Source: Tetradesmus obliquus (Eukaryota; Chlorophyta; Chlorophyceae; Sphaeropleales; Scenedesmaceae). Taken from it: DNA of 64,000 nucleotides. Below are positions 47,445 to 58,356 of this stretch, piece after piece. The translations under genes were made by a program, and so were the position numbers. Numbering within the stretch: position 1 is the first letter of the stretch; each line of letters begins with the position of its first letter. Under the pieces are notes generated by a model. It was not told the DNA's origin and ran no database searches. It saw only the letters and a program-made list of their open reading frames with translations. The stretch spans positions 4,238,501 through 4,302,500 of the forward strand of contig CP126191.1 of the NCBI GenBank assembly GCA_030272155.1, in the 5' to 3' direction.

Positions 47445-49135
47445 TCAGTCCGCATGCGCCAGCTGCAGCAGCTCGCCCCTCAGAAATGACAGCTGCCACC
47501 CAGCAGCATCCCGGGGCTGCCCCTGCTGACTCAGCGGCCTAAAGTTTAGCAGCACCGCAGGCGCCAGCGCTGCTGCTGCCACGCTGCCTGCAGCAGCCAG
47601 GGGCTTTCGGTCTGGCCCTACTAGCTCGTATGTGGTGGCTGGGCAGGCCAGGGCGTCAGTCACCCAGGTGAAGAGGCTGCTGAGGGGCTCAGAGCCGTGG
47701 AAGCGGCCCTGCAGGCACACACCCTGCAGCAGCAGCAGCAGCATCAGCGGCAGCAGAAGTTTTGGCGCGGAAGGAAGCTAAGTTGATGTGCAGGCACCAG
47801 CACTTGAGCAGCAGTACAGTAACAGCACGCACCGGCAGCTGTCATCAGCAGTACCAAGGAATGATCTTCTGGTCTGGTGCGGCCTACCTCAGGGAAGCGC
47901 ACTCTGACGCAGGCAGTGGTGGGCGCAGGCCCGGCCTGCTTGCCCAGCTGCGCCTCCTTCCAGGCCCTGCTGGCCAGCGCCTCACCTGCTTGCAGCAGCA
48001 GCACAGGCGGAGCAGCAGCGGCAACGAGAAGCAGGGCCGCAGTCACGGTCACACGTTAGCTGGCACGTGACAACACACATGCCCGCCAGTTGTATTTGCC
48101 TGTGAAGCTCTGGATTGCTGTTTTCTCTGTATCATACCTAGCAGGCAGCTGCTGTGCAGCATCCCAGCAGTATTAAAACATATATGCGAAGCGATCAGGC
48201 AGAGTTGCGTGCAGCCTCTCACCCGTCTTGCGGCGTTGCACCGCAGCCATGTACTCAGCCTTGAGCTCCGCCCCGGTGCGCTCAAAGAACCAGTCTGGCA
48301 CTTCAGTATCAGGCGCAGCAGGCAGCAGCACCTGGGTGTCCCTCGGGGTGCTGGCAGGTTGTGCAACTGCTGCTGCTGCTGCTGATGATGATGACGTCAC
48401 TGTTGCTGCTGTTCTGGCTGTTGCTGTTTCCGCCGCTGAACCTGCTGCTGCTATACCTGAAGCAGCTGATGTAGATGCTGCTGCTTCCGATGTTGCTGTC
48501 TCTGCCACCTGCTGCTGCGGGCTGGCGTGCTGCGCTGCAAGCGCCGCCTGCTGCAGCTGCAGCAGCCCCTCTTCTACTAATGACAGCTGGCTGTCATCCA
48601 GGAACACTGCAAACCCGCCGTCATCAGCATCTGCTGCTGCTGCTGCGCTGCTGCCACATGTGCCTGGTGGCTCTGCTGCATGCAGCTGGAAGCCTACTGC
48701 TGCCAAGAAGTCCAGTGCGCCCGCCACTGCCACCACTGTGCTGCGGATCTTCTCATTGCCTAGCCTGATGTGGCGGAACTTTGCCTCCTGCAGCCGCATG
48801 CAAGCAGGCAGGCGTACACGCAAAAGTGGCAAAGCTGGTGCGCATAAAGCAAGCATGAAGCAATAGGTAGCAGTTGTGCATGAACAGCTGTAAAGTCCCG
48901 GTACGGACAGAGGGGTGCAAGCAGCAGGCCTAACCAGGCTCCGATGTAAGCTGAAGCCACTGTACAAGCGCTGTGACGCCCAGCAGCTGCGCACCCACCT
49001 GAGGCGCCCGAGCCAGGTTGTCAAGCAGCTTGCTGAGCACCGCCATGCAGCCGGCAGCAGCAGGCTGCGACGCCACCAGCCCCAGGCACAGCTGCATCTG
49101 CTCAACCTGGGCAGGCGTCACAGCAGCACGCGGCG

Positions 49136-49172
<37 letters not shown>

Positions 49173-50096
49173 AGAGCCACTGGGTCTGCTGCTGCTGCTA
49201 CTGCTGCTGGTACCAGTATGCGCTGGGTTTGGTGAAGACGGTGCTGCCTGCTGCCGCTGTGCTGCTGCAGGCCGTGCCGGCGCTGCTGCTGCTGCTGCTG
49301 CTGCCTGGGTGGTGCCCTCAGGCGGGGTGATGTGAGCAGACAGTGCTGCACCAGAACCTGCACTAGCGGAGGCAACACATGAGACATGCATGTATGAAAA
49401 GTAAAACATGCAACCAAAAAAAGTTGAACAAAAGTGTTGCAGGTGCTGGATGCCGTTGAAGCCAGTTGTACTGCTGGGCCTAACTCAACCCTGATGAAGC
49501 AGGCCTATTGCTTTGTGGGTTGAAGAGACAGCCCTCCGTGACGCACCTATGACTGCAGTGAAGGGGCTGAACTCGGTTGCCGGCTTCAGCTGTGCAGAAG
49601 CTGTTGCTGCCTGAGGTGCTGTAGCGCGCTGTTGCTGTTGCTGGCTGCTGCTGGCATGGCCTGCAGCGTTGGGTCTGCTGCGGCTTGCTGCTGCAGCTGC
49701 TGATTGTGCTACAGTTCCTTGGCCTTGTACCTTGGGCTTGACTCCATGCTCCTGCTCAGCATGGCACACGGGCAACAGCAAAAGCCAATGTGTAGGGTGC
49801 AGTGGATCTGTGCTATGGCCCGCAGCTGTGGGCTGCAAACAGAACACAGGCTCAACTAGATTCCTACTACGGCAGCTAAGTGCATGGGAGGAGAGTAGCG
49901 TATATTGAAGATCACAAGCACCCATAAGCTCAACAGCAGTTTGAAAGCTTCACTACAAAAGTCTCTTTTCAGCTGTGCATACCTCAGCAGTGCCTAGCCT
50001 GTTGCCCTGGCCTTGAAACTTCTTGCTGGTTGCCTGTTTGGCAGCATTGGAAGCTTTAGCAAACAGGCCCCTGAACTTATCTTTGACTTCATCCAT
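47445..50096 (-). CDS. PUB-UBX protein, UBXN6/PUX2-type Cdc48 (p97) cofactor
   Basis: Exons 50096-49983, 49832-49547, 49357-48999, 48787-48223, 47985-47888 and 47723-47445 give 566 residues. The N-terminus (MDEVKDKFRGLFAKASN, then KFQGQGNRLG) matches plant PUX2-type proteins. A PUB domain follows across exons 3-4 (KFRHIRLGNEKIRSTVVAVA, then DFLAAVGFQL), which in this family docks on the C-terminal tail of the Cdc48/p97 ATPase. The C-terminal UBX domain starts at ACVRVRFPEGVCLQGRFHG and has SSLFTWVTDALACPATTYEL. No FPR loop motif is visible, as in UBXN6. The cofactor would act in ubiquitin-dependent extraction or endolysosomal sorting in the cytosol. Linkers between domains are Gln/Ala/Ser-rich from CTG tracts. 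The gene is divergent from the Gfd2-type gene, 444 bp away. Confidence 0.9.
49138..49171. repeat. CTG run coding as poly-Gln in the UBX protein
   Basis: Eleven uninterrupted units are read on the minus strand as glutamine just before the PUB domain. Confidence 0.9.
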
Positions 50097-50540
50097 GCTT
50101 CAAGACACAGAGTGTTGCTGTAAAAGATGCAGTTGAAGCTGAATGAGCGATAGCCAGCAAACTATGCAGGTGTGCAGGAATCAAGTTGCAGCAGCAGTGG
50201 CAGTGGTGCTGCACCAGTGGCAGCAGCAAGGTATTGACAGCCACCAACTCCTCCGGTAACGCACAATAGCAACAACATATCAGTTTAGGATGTCGACAAG
50301 TTTGACCTGGTCTGTGCAGCTGTGTCCTGTACATGAGTGTCATGCAGGTCCGCAGGGTTTCGCCATCCTGAGGGCCCAGGTGTTTGCTACAATAGCACGC
50401 CGTCATTGTACGCCTTCGGCGAGCTGAACACGTACAGCATCGGGGCAAACACTGCCCGATAGCCTGGCACGCACTTTGGCATTCGAACAGAGAATAATCA
50501 CCTGACGTTCTCATGAGCTGGCTTACTCTTGGTGCCGATC
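50097..50540. promoter_or_regulatory. Divergent promoter region, UBX gene and Gfd2-type gene
   Basis: A 444-bp gap between two start codons facing away from each other. No exon or clear core promoter motif was seen. Confidence 0.45.
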
Positions 50541-51542
50541 ATGTCGTGCTCATATGTATCAGTTTTTGATGTTAGAAAGGCGGCTCTAGCTGGGTGCAGC
50601 GGCCCTACTCTGGACAAGCTCACTGCTGTGTTCAGGGCGCCCAGCTTCTTCCTTCACTACAACCACCTTTATTTCCACACAGGTGACAGCTTTAGCAATA
50701 ACTCTGTCACACAGTTGTCTGTCAGGCTTGCTGAGCTCAGCCACAGCTTGAGTAACATGTGGCACGGGGCAGCAGCTGTTGCATCTGCTGCTGAGTCACC
50801 TCGCTTAGCACGCTCCCTGATCCCCAGCTCTGCTTGCACGTCTGCGCACTTGCATCAAAGGTGTTGACAAGGAGACATGGAGCGCTGGCTTCCTGCTAGC
50901 AGCCCCTGCAGCACTGCAGCTGGTGGCCCAGCTGGAGCAGCAGCTTGGTGTCAGTTTGCGCCAGGCCAGGGGCATGATCAGTGCAGCAGAGGAGGGCAAG
51001 TACCTCAGCTTGCAGGCAGTATCCATCCCCACAGGTGATAGGAACGGAGTTGTGTTGTTTGGCAGGGCAAGAATGTCAACCGTTGAGGCACAGAGTGCAG
51101 TTGCATGCAGGTTGACAGCACTGGTGAACTGGCTACTGGTGTGCAAGCCTATGTTCCTGCAACCAGCTGGTGGCAGAGGACAGTCTGCGCACATGCCATA
51201 GTGGGCTCCCTGCTCTTGTCTTGCATGAAGGACGGGCATGGAAACCTCAGCATGTCTTTCCTGCAAGCAGTACATGCGCAACAGCAGCAGCAGCAGCAGC
51301 AGCAGCTAATGTGAGGCCAACTAAAATTCAGAGGCAGCACGAGGCCGACCTGCAGCACCTCACCAGAATGACGGCAACCGTACATGCCGTGTATCTGGCT
51401 TATGTGTGCAGCGGTAAATGGTGTGTTTCTGCTTTGGAAGTGACCCCAGGCAGGCCGCATGGTGCTGGTGAGCTTCTCAGTCTGTGCAACCTGCTGTCCT
51501 GCAAGTGCAAGCAGCCCCAATACTAAATTGCTGTTGATCCCG

Positions 51543-51583
<41 letters not shown>

Positions 51584-54500
51584 CAGATGCCATGTACCAG
51601 GCTATTGTTAAGTCGTTTCCAAAGCTGGTGAAGCAGAGCAAGTCGCAGGTGAGAGGCAACAGCAGCCAGAAATTCAGCATCAGCACCAGGGCCAGCAACT
51701 CCCCTGCGATGACTCATCAGATTGTGGAAACGCAAACAGCATGCCTTGATTCTCAGCAGCAGGTGCATATGTGTCAGATGTTCTGGTGGCGCGTATCATG
51801 CCGTAAAGTGGTCCGTACTGCACAGCCGTGTGACTCATCTGTCGCTGACATTCAGCTGTTTGAAAGTGTTGGCGGGAAACACAGGGAGTACATCAAGAGG
51901 ACGCAGCACAGCCGAATCTCTGACAATTTTAGCAAGCTTTGCGCCTGTTAGTGCCCTGCACGCCTTACAGCCTGCGTGCTCTGCTGTGTCGCCTCGTATG
52001 CAACCTCACAACATGTCTTGCTGCTGTGCTGCTCAGGCGCTGTATGCGGAGTCGCGCCGCATGCTGGTCAACGCCACACGCATGGCGCAGCCACTGCCTG
52101 AGCCCTCGCCAGCAGCAGCACTGCAGCAGCAGCAGCGCGGCAGCAGGTGCGGCAGGGGCAGCAGCAGCAGTGTCGCCGGCCCTGCTGTCATGTTCCTGTC
52201 GCTGGACTTTGAGTGGTGGGAGCGCAGTGAGGATGTGATCCTGGAGGTGGGCTGGAGCCTGTGGGACAGCCTCACGCAGCAGCACAGGTCGCGCCACTGG
52301 GTCATCAAGGAGCACCTGAACAAGGTGCGAGGCGCTGCACAGGGCAGGCACATGCGGCTGCTTGCATACCGCAGCTTGCAGGAATGGCTGGGGTGCGCGG
52401 CCCAGCCTCATGCGCATGCATGCATACGTCCCCCAGCATGCAAGCATGTGTAGTTGTGTTTTGACATAGATCATATATATATTGCTTTTGAATGCATGGA
52501 AGCAGGGTAGCAACACACCCGGATATGTTTTTCCACAGGTACCGAGCAGCACCAATCGTCTGAAGGCGCCTGGTCGCTTGTGCAGCTCCACTGCCTTCCT
52601 CAGTGCTGTGCTGTCCCTGCTTGCACCTCCCTGCTGCTGCTGCTGCTGTTGCTGCAGGCCAATGGCCGCTTCATCAGCGACAACCGCATGCGCTTCCTGT
52701 TTGGCAGCAGCGAGCGCGGCAGCCTGGACAGCGCCATGGCTGCGCTGCAGGCTGAGGTGGACGCGGGCGGCATCAGCGAGGGCCTGGACAGGCAGCAGGT
52801 GAGGCCGGTGCACAGCGGCGTGGTGTTACAATTGCTCTGTATGTTGCGTGTGTGTGCTTGTCACCTGATTGTATTTTGTACCTGCTTGCGGTGGTAGGCA
52901 AGGCTGGGGCGAGGCTTTGGTGTGGGGCGGTGTTTGCAGGTCTGCCAGATATGTACTTTGGGCTGCGACGGATGTTGCAACATCCGCTGTGCGCTCACTG
53001 GGCTGACGGATCCCAACCAGTGGTACCCCGCTCATTGTTAACATCGATGCCATCACACTGCATTGCGTTTCCAGCAGTAGTGGATGCCCTGTTGTCTGCT
53101 TGCATGCGCCTCCTTGTCTGCTGCCTGCTGCGCACTTACCCAACTGCTGCTGCTGGTGCTGTTGCCGCTGCTGCTGCTGCAGAGAGAGGCGCTCTCTGCA
53201 GCAGGCGTGGAGCTGGTGCTGCTGGGCCACGGCATGAACAGCGACATAGAGATTGCCGAGCTGTATGAGATTGAGTGGCCGCAAGGCATGCAGACCTTTG
53301 ACACACAGAAGCTGTACATGGCCTGGCGGCTGCAGGAGCTGGATGCTGCTTCAGCAGCAAAGGCACTGGAGGCAGTAGTGGGTGGCGGCAAGGGGGCATC
53401 TAAAGCGGCGGCAGATGTAGAAGATGGCCTGTACGACGATGACTCAGCAGATGAGGATGCAACAGGCTGGGCTGATAATGGCCTGCAAGATGAGGGCGAT
53501 GAGGGGACAGCAGCAGCAGCAGCAGGCGACGGCATGGCGGCGTTATCACTAGGCAACGGCCACAGCAAGTCAGCAGCAGGCTCGGCAGGCGGTGCCAGCA
53601 GCCGCGGCGGCACGTCGCCAGGTGGCAGTGTCAGCCGCAAGGGGAAGCCGCAGGTGCAGAACGCGCCGCGTGTGCGGCCATGGCCAGCAGGGCCTCCCCC
53701 TGCAGACCCAAACAGGCCAGCAAGCAGTGAGCAGCAGCAGCAGCAGCGTGACCAGGCTGGCAAGGTGGATCGCCAGGTCAGCCTGGCTGCGCTGCTGTCA
53801 GCGCTGGGCATCAAGTTCAGCAAGCTGCACAACGCAGGTGAGGGCTGTGTGGTACGTGCAGCTAGCCAAGCTTCGCTGGTGAATGGGCAGCAGGCGTGGT
53901 GCCCTCAAGTCCTGACCAGCAGGCCGGCAGTTTACAAATGTCAATACGCTTCACATCTGCGCTGCATCTACTCCACCCAGTGCTGCGTGGCATGCTGTTC
54001 GCCCTCTCAGTCTATGGCCTCATGCTCATGCTGCCGTAATCCTTATGCAAGACCCACATGATCAAGCATGATCTTGCAATCACAATCACGCTCCTCTGCT
54101 GTGTCTTTTTTCCTCCCCAGGCAATGACGCGCGCTTCACCATGGAGGCATTCCTGGCCCTGGCAGGCCACACGCCCTGCAGCGACCCCCTGCAGGCCCAC
54201 ATGGACTTTGCCTCCACAGATGCACGCTACCAGCGCCAGACCGAGGCCAGCCTTGCAGCAGCAGCAGCGCTGGGCTGGGAGACACCCGGCAGCCCAAGCC
54301 CCGGCCCTGGCACACCTACTGCGGGCGCTGGTGCTGGCCCGCGCAGCAACAGCAGCGGTGTGGCGGGTACTGGCGGGTATGCGGCTGCGGCAGGGGGCTT
54401 CGGCAGCCGGCCTGGCAGCAATGGGGGCAGCGAGGGAGGCTTTGGCAGCGATGGGGACTGGCAGCGCAACGGCAGGCAGCAGCAGCAGCAGCTTGGCAAG

Positions 54501-54743
54501 GCGTGGGGTGCTGCTGCAGCGATGAGCCAGGCAGGCAGGGGCAGCGCTGGTGGTGCAGCTTCATCTGGTGGCGGGGCATGGGGCAAGCAGGGCAACGGCT
54601 CTGCAGCAGGGGGTGGGCATGCTTGGGGCGTAGCACCCCAGCAACAGCAGGCAAGCAGCCATGGTGTGCATGGTGCCTTCAACAGCACTGTGGACAGTGC
54701 GCGTGAGGTTGCGCAGTATGATTCCAACCCTGATGGCTGGTAG
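50541..54743 (+). CDS. Gfd2/YDR514C-type protein with RNase H-fold (DEDDh-like) domain
   Basis: Exons 50541-50682, 50861-51034, 51306-51413, 51587-51648, 52037-52324, 52658-52798, 53183-53837 and 54121-54743 give 730 residues. The central domain resembles the Gfd2/YDR514C-like C-terminal exonuclease fold. It has an acidic pair in FLSLDFEWWE, then ILEVGWSLWD, NGRFISDNRMRFLFGSSE, LLGHGMNSDIEI, and LHNAGNDARFTM near the end, split by intron 7. These would supply Asp-Glu, Asp and His-Asp as in DEDDh 3'-5' exonucleases. Yeast Gfd2 is linked to mRNA export; activity of this group is little tested. An acidic insertion rich in Asp, Gly and Ala separates the last two motifs. The C-terminal 150 residues are Gly/Ser-rich and probably disordered. 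The start is the first ATG after an upstream TTG-led open stretch. Confidence 0.85.
51547..51586. repeat. CTG run ending at a 3' splice site (Gfd2-type intron 3)
   Basis: A run of 12 CTG units is followed by GCAG and exon 4. Confidence 0.9.
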
Positions 54744-56409
54744 ACAGGCAGCAGCGCCGCAGCCTGCTGCCAGCAGCTGACACCAAGGCACAGGCAGTCA
54801 CCTGCAAGAGTGAGGGTACCTGTAGCGTAAGGGGAGGGAAATTTACAGTAGTCGGGCATACGAGAAGTAACCACAGAACTGGTTTTGCATGCACGACTGC
54901 TCTGGTGTGCTTCTGCAATTTGCATGGCAGGTTGTGCCATGTGCAGCACGGAGTGACGCTGACTGATTGTCCTCTGATTAGGGTGTTCTTTTCAGATGTG
55001 GATTGGTGCGGACAGGGTTTCATGCTGTGCGCTGCAGCAGGCGCTGCAGCTGAGTATGATTGATTCCAGCCAGTGATGACGCAAGGCACAAGCAGTGCGC
55101 ATGCAAAAGGTGGTACAACTGCAGGGCTGGCTCAGCCGGGGATGCATGGTGATCGACATGGTGCTGAACAACGCACAAGCACACGGCTGCTGGTGCAAAT
55201 GGTATTGCTGCGTGCGTCTTGAGGGTGCACATCATGGCCCTGATTGATGACCAAGAACTAACCGTCATCAAGTTTTCAACGCCACGTTTCAAGATTCACA
55301 TGCAGAAGCTGTTGGTGCTTCACAGGCGCTTGGACACGCACGTGCAATTAGTAGAGCAGACTATGCACGTTGCCGCGTGCTGCAGCTGCGGCAGCTGGGG
55401 GTTCATATGCATGCTGTGAAAGGGCAGATGTGCACGGCTCCTGGAGGGGCTGTGCTGCAGGAACTGTGCTGCAATGCTTTTGCTTGTACAGCCTGTGATG
55501 CTATACAGGTCCGGACTTGAGTGGCAGCAGTGCGTGGGATGGTTGGCTGCTCCCTGCTTGCTGCACGTTGATGATGCACTGTCTGACGCTGTTATGACCT
55601 GTGACATGGGCAGTACAATGTTTGCAAGTGTTCGCATGATCGTGCTGTGCGCAGCAGCCCAGCACAGCTGTCTTTGCTGTACAGGCTGCTACAGGCTTGG
55701 GCTGGTTGTTCTTGTTTTGAGTGTTGCACAGGAGCTTGCTACTGATATGCAGTTGCAGATTTGCACACTATTTGCACTAGTACTGAACACGGCACTGCAC
55801 TTACCTGGTATGCACCGCAATTGCCTGGTATGCACTTGAATACATGCACATTGCTCGACGCATGGTGTGTGCTGCTGGTAGTAACGGGTCTTCTGCGGTA
55901 TCGGCGCAAATCCTGGGTGCACTCCCACGGTGAAGTATTATGCGGCATGTAAACTCATGTTCGCAACGTCCGCGCAACAGTTGCAGGTTGCACAGGTCGA
56001 TATCGTGACGGTCTCCCGGCTGAGCGTTCCACCGTTCTCCCGTGATCTCCTGATTAGTAACAGTTGTATAACGTAAAATCCTTATCCTTTTGCAACGCTT
56101 CTCACGACCGCTGCAGCAGCGATACGCTCACAAGAGCCGCCGGGATGACCCGCCGGGCCGGAAACTGACCAATTAGACCGTGTGCTGCACATCCTGCCTG
56201 CCTGAGCTGTGTCAAATTGTGTTTTATGGCTAGCTGAAAGCAGCAAGTTCGTGATTTGTAATGCCGTTGTTGCACTTGACTAAGCAGTAGAGACATATGC
56301 AAAGGTGCTCAGCACCTGTTCCACTTTTCCGCTGTACTGCCCAGTTTGACAGAGTGTTGAAGCTGATTACAGGGCAGCCATCCGCCGTGAATCCCCCTTC
56401 TTACTTCCC
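54744..56409. other. Intergenic gap between convergent genes
   Basis: This 1.67-kb stretch separates the 3' ends of the Gfd2-type and DNase II genes. Only short open frames without support are present. Confidence 0.5.
56367..56371 (-). terminator. TGTAA poly(A) signal for DNase II
   Basis: The minus strand reads TGTAA about 40 bases after the DNase II stop codon. Confidence 0.5.
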
Positions 56410-57642
56410 CTAACCCTCCGTCACACACTCTTCCACTGCTGCCACAATGCTGGTAAATGCCTGCCACAGCCCATGGTGCTGCATGCACACATACCCACCA
56501 CCCCTGTGCGCCTGCCACACTGCCCTGTTCATATCCCCCAAACACACCACACCCTGGCCACAGTCCCCAGCGCTGCCACCACTGCCATTGCTGCCGCTGC
56601 TGCTGCCGTGCACACTGACACCCCACTTGCTGTGATCCAGTGACCAAGGCCAGCGATATGGCGTGCCTGGGAATGCCACCTGCTGCACATTCAGGCTACT
56701 GAGCTGCCCTGTGTCCTGGCCACACTGCGAAGGCAGCGCGTCATGACTGCGGCGCCACGTCTCCCACAGCATGCTGCTGCCCAGCCCAGGGCCCACCACT
56801 GCATCAGTAAGCTGCTCAACCAGGTACTTTGTCTTGGCAAAGCCCAACAGCTGCTGCTGACCTGGCGTACGCAGCACTGCCTCTACGCTGTGCTGCTGCT
56901 GATCGCTGCCGCCAGCCAGCAGCTGCTGCCAGGCTGGGAACACTGCTGCCGCTGCTGCTGGCAGGCTGCTGCTGTAAACGTACGGCCCTGCCACCAGCAG
57001 GAGCTGCGCCACCGCATTGACTGACGCTGCATCTGCTAGGCTGACACATGAGAAGTGCTGGCCAAACACTGCCTGTGACCTGTTGAGCTGGTCAAAGCCT
57101 GGCACTGATGGTTGCTGTGGGAACCTAGGGGCGCTGTGTACGAGCCAGAAGCCTAGGAAGCTGCTGCTGCTGAATGCTGCTACGCCCTTGGCATGTGCAA
57201 AGTCAAAGTGCTCTATACCTGCAGGGTCTGCGTCGTTGTAGATCACATATGCCAGCTCTGCAGCTCCTGCAGCTGCCCTGCTGCCTGCATCCTGCTTCCT
57301 GGCTGCTGCTGCTGCTGCTGCCAGTGCTGCGAGGGTGTGGGCCACTGGATTGGGATTGAGCATGCTCAGGCGGTGGCGCCAGCAGGTGCCGCCAGGGCAC
57401 GCTCCAGTGCTGCTGCTGCCGCCGTTGCCCAACATGCTGCTGTCCATGTAGGAGTACTGGTAGCCAGCTGGATGCTTGAGCATTACCCACCAGTCAACTG
57501 GTCGACGACCCAAGCCCAAGCATACTGCCTGCTGCTGCTGCATGGCTGCTATGCCCTGCTGCTGCTGGCCAAAAGAAGCTGCTGCAACCACCCCCACATA
57601 GATCAAGCCCACTGCCACCACTGCTGCAACCACAAGCCCCAT
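56410..57642 (-). CDS. Deoxyribonuclease II (acid endonuclease), single exon
   Basis: A 410-residue open frame without introns, unusual beside its intron-rich neighbours. The ATG at 57642 starts a hydrophobic signal or anchor (MGLVVAAVVAVGLIYVGVVA). DNase II motifs are clear: RRPVDWWVMLKHP, YVIYNDADP, then HAKGV (His150/Lys152), GFWLVHSAPRFP, FGQHFSCVSL and DHSKWGVS (His337/Lys339). The two HxK motifs form the phospholipase D-like active site of this family. The enzyme cuts DNA at acidic pH without metal, usually in lysosome-like or extracellular compartments. Ala and Gln runs come from CTG tracts. A role in digesting engulfed, dead-cell or environmental DNA is inference. Confidence 0.9.
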   Translation of the reverse strand: MGLVVAAVVAVGLIYVGVVAAASFGQQQQGIAAMQQQQAVCLGLGRRPVDWWVMLKHPAGYQYSYMDSSMLGNGGSSSTGACPGGTCWRHRLSMLNPNPVAHTLAALAAAAAAARKQDAGSRAAAGAAELAYVIYNDADPAGIEHFDFAHAKGVAAFSSSSFLGFWLVHSAPRFPQQPSVPGFDQLNRSQAVFGQHFSCVSLADAASVNAVAQLLLVAGPYVYSSSLPAAAAAVFPAWQQLLAGGSDQQQHSVEAVLRTPGQQQLLGFAKTKYLVEQLTDAVVGPGLGSSMLWETWRRSHDALPSQCGQDTGQLSSLNVQQVAFPGTPYRWPWSLDHSKWGVSVHGSSSGSNGSGGSAGDCGQGVVCLGDMNRAVWQAHRGGGYVCMQHHGLWQAFTSIVAAVEECVTEG

Positions 57643-57757
57643 GAGCACCGGCAGTCTGCTGCTGCTGTTGTTACTGCTGCTGGCCCCTGCCCTGCCCGCA
57701 CTCCCTTAGCTAGCCCCGAAACGTCAAGAGACACTTGATAAATGGTATATTAGCTTG

Positions 57758-57762
57758 TTACA
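57758..57762 (-). terminator. TGTAA poly(A) signal for eL39
   Basis: The minus strand reads TGTAA about 73 bases after the eL39 stop. Confidence 0.5.
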
Positions 57763-57834
57763 CGGTGCGAAGCTAAACAACAGAGCAAGAGCCCACACGC
57801 CTCGCCACCTCTGCTGCTACTGCTGGGCAGGAGC

Positions 57835-57990
57835 TTAGATGCCCAGCTTGGTGCGCCTCCAGTGGCGGCGCTTCGCGTTGTAGCGAATCTTGTTGTTGGT
57901 CCTGAAGCGGATCCAGTGAGGAATGGGCCTGTTCTGCTTGGCCTTCTTCGCCAGCTTCACCTTCGTCCTGAAGGTTTTCTGGGACGGCAT
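57835..57990 (-). CDS. RPL39: 60S ribosomal protein eL39
   Basis: A complete 51-residue frame, the usual length of this protein. The start [20 protein letters not shown] and the end [16 protein letters not shown] match eL39 almost position for position. The protein lines the ribosomal exit tunnel in the cytosolic large subunit. No intron interrupts the coding region. Its start lies 366 bp from the divergent TFIIIC-like gene. Confidence 0.97.
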   Translation of the reverse strand: MPSQKTFRTKVKLAKKAKQNRPIPHWIRFRTNNKIRYNAKRRHWRRTKLGI

Positions 57991-58356
57991 CTTGGCTGCT
58001 TGACCTCAAACAGCGGATGGCCAAGGGGGGAAAAGGGAGAGTCTGGGTCACGGGCGCCAGTATGAAAGGGCGGCATAAAAACCCGCAGCGGTGAACCGCG
58101 ACACCCTGGTCATACGCGCCTGTTCCCAGCAAAATCACGACTGACCACTTTGTGTTTGTTTTAAAACTTCATGCGACGGGCTTGCGCTTGGCAGCAGTCT
58201 GCTCACTCACTCACTTCTGTGCAGCCTGTTCAAATTCACCACAGCAACTTGTGCTAGTGGTCTGGTGCTTGCCTCTCTGTCGCGTTGAAGCAACAACACA
58301 GGCGTGCACCCAGCTAGTTCGCTGTTCAGCAGCGTGGGCAGCGTTGAGCTGCCATT
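57991..58356. promoter_or_regulatory. Divergent promoter region, eL39 and TFIIIC-like gene
   Basis: A 366-bp gap between divergent start codons of a ribosomal protein gene and a Pol III factor-like gene. Both are growth-related, so co-regulation is plausible. No specific motif was identified. Confidence 0.45.

Noticed and set aside
55219..55839. Plus-strand open frames of 60-120 codons between the Gfd2-type and DNase II genes
   Set aside because: No recognisable domain, no consistent splice sites and Cys-rich random composition.
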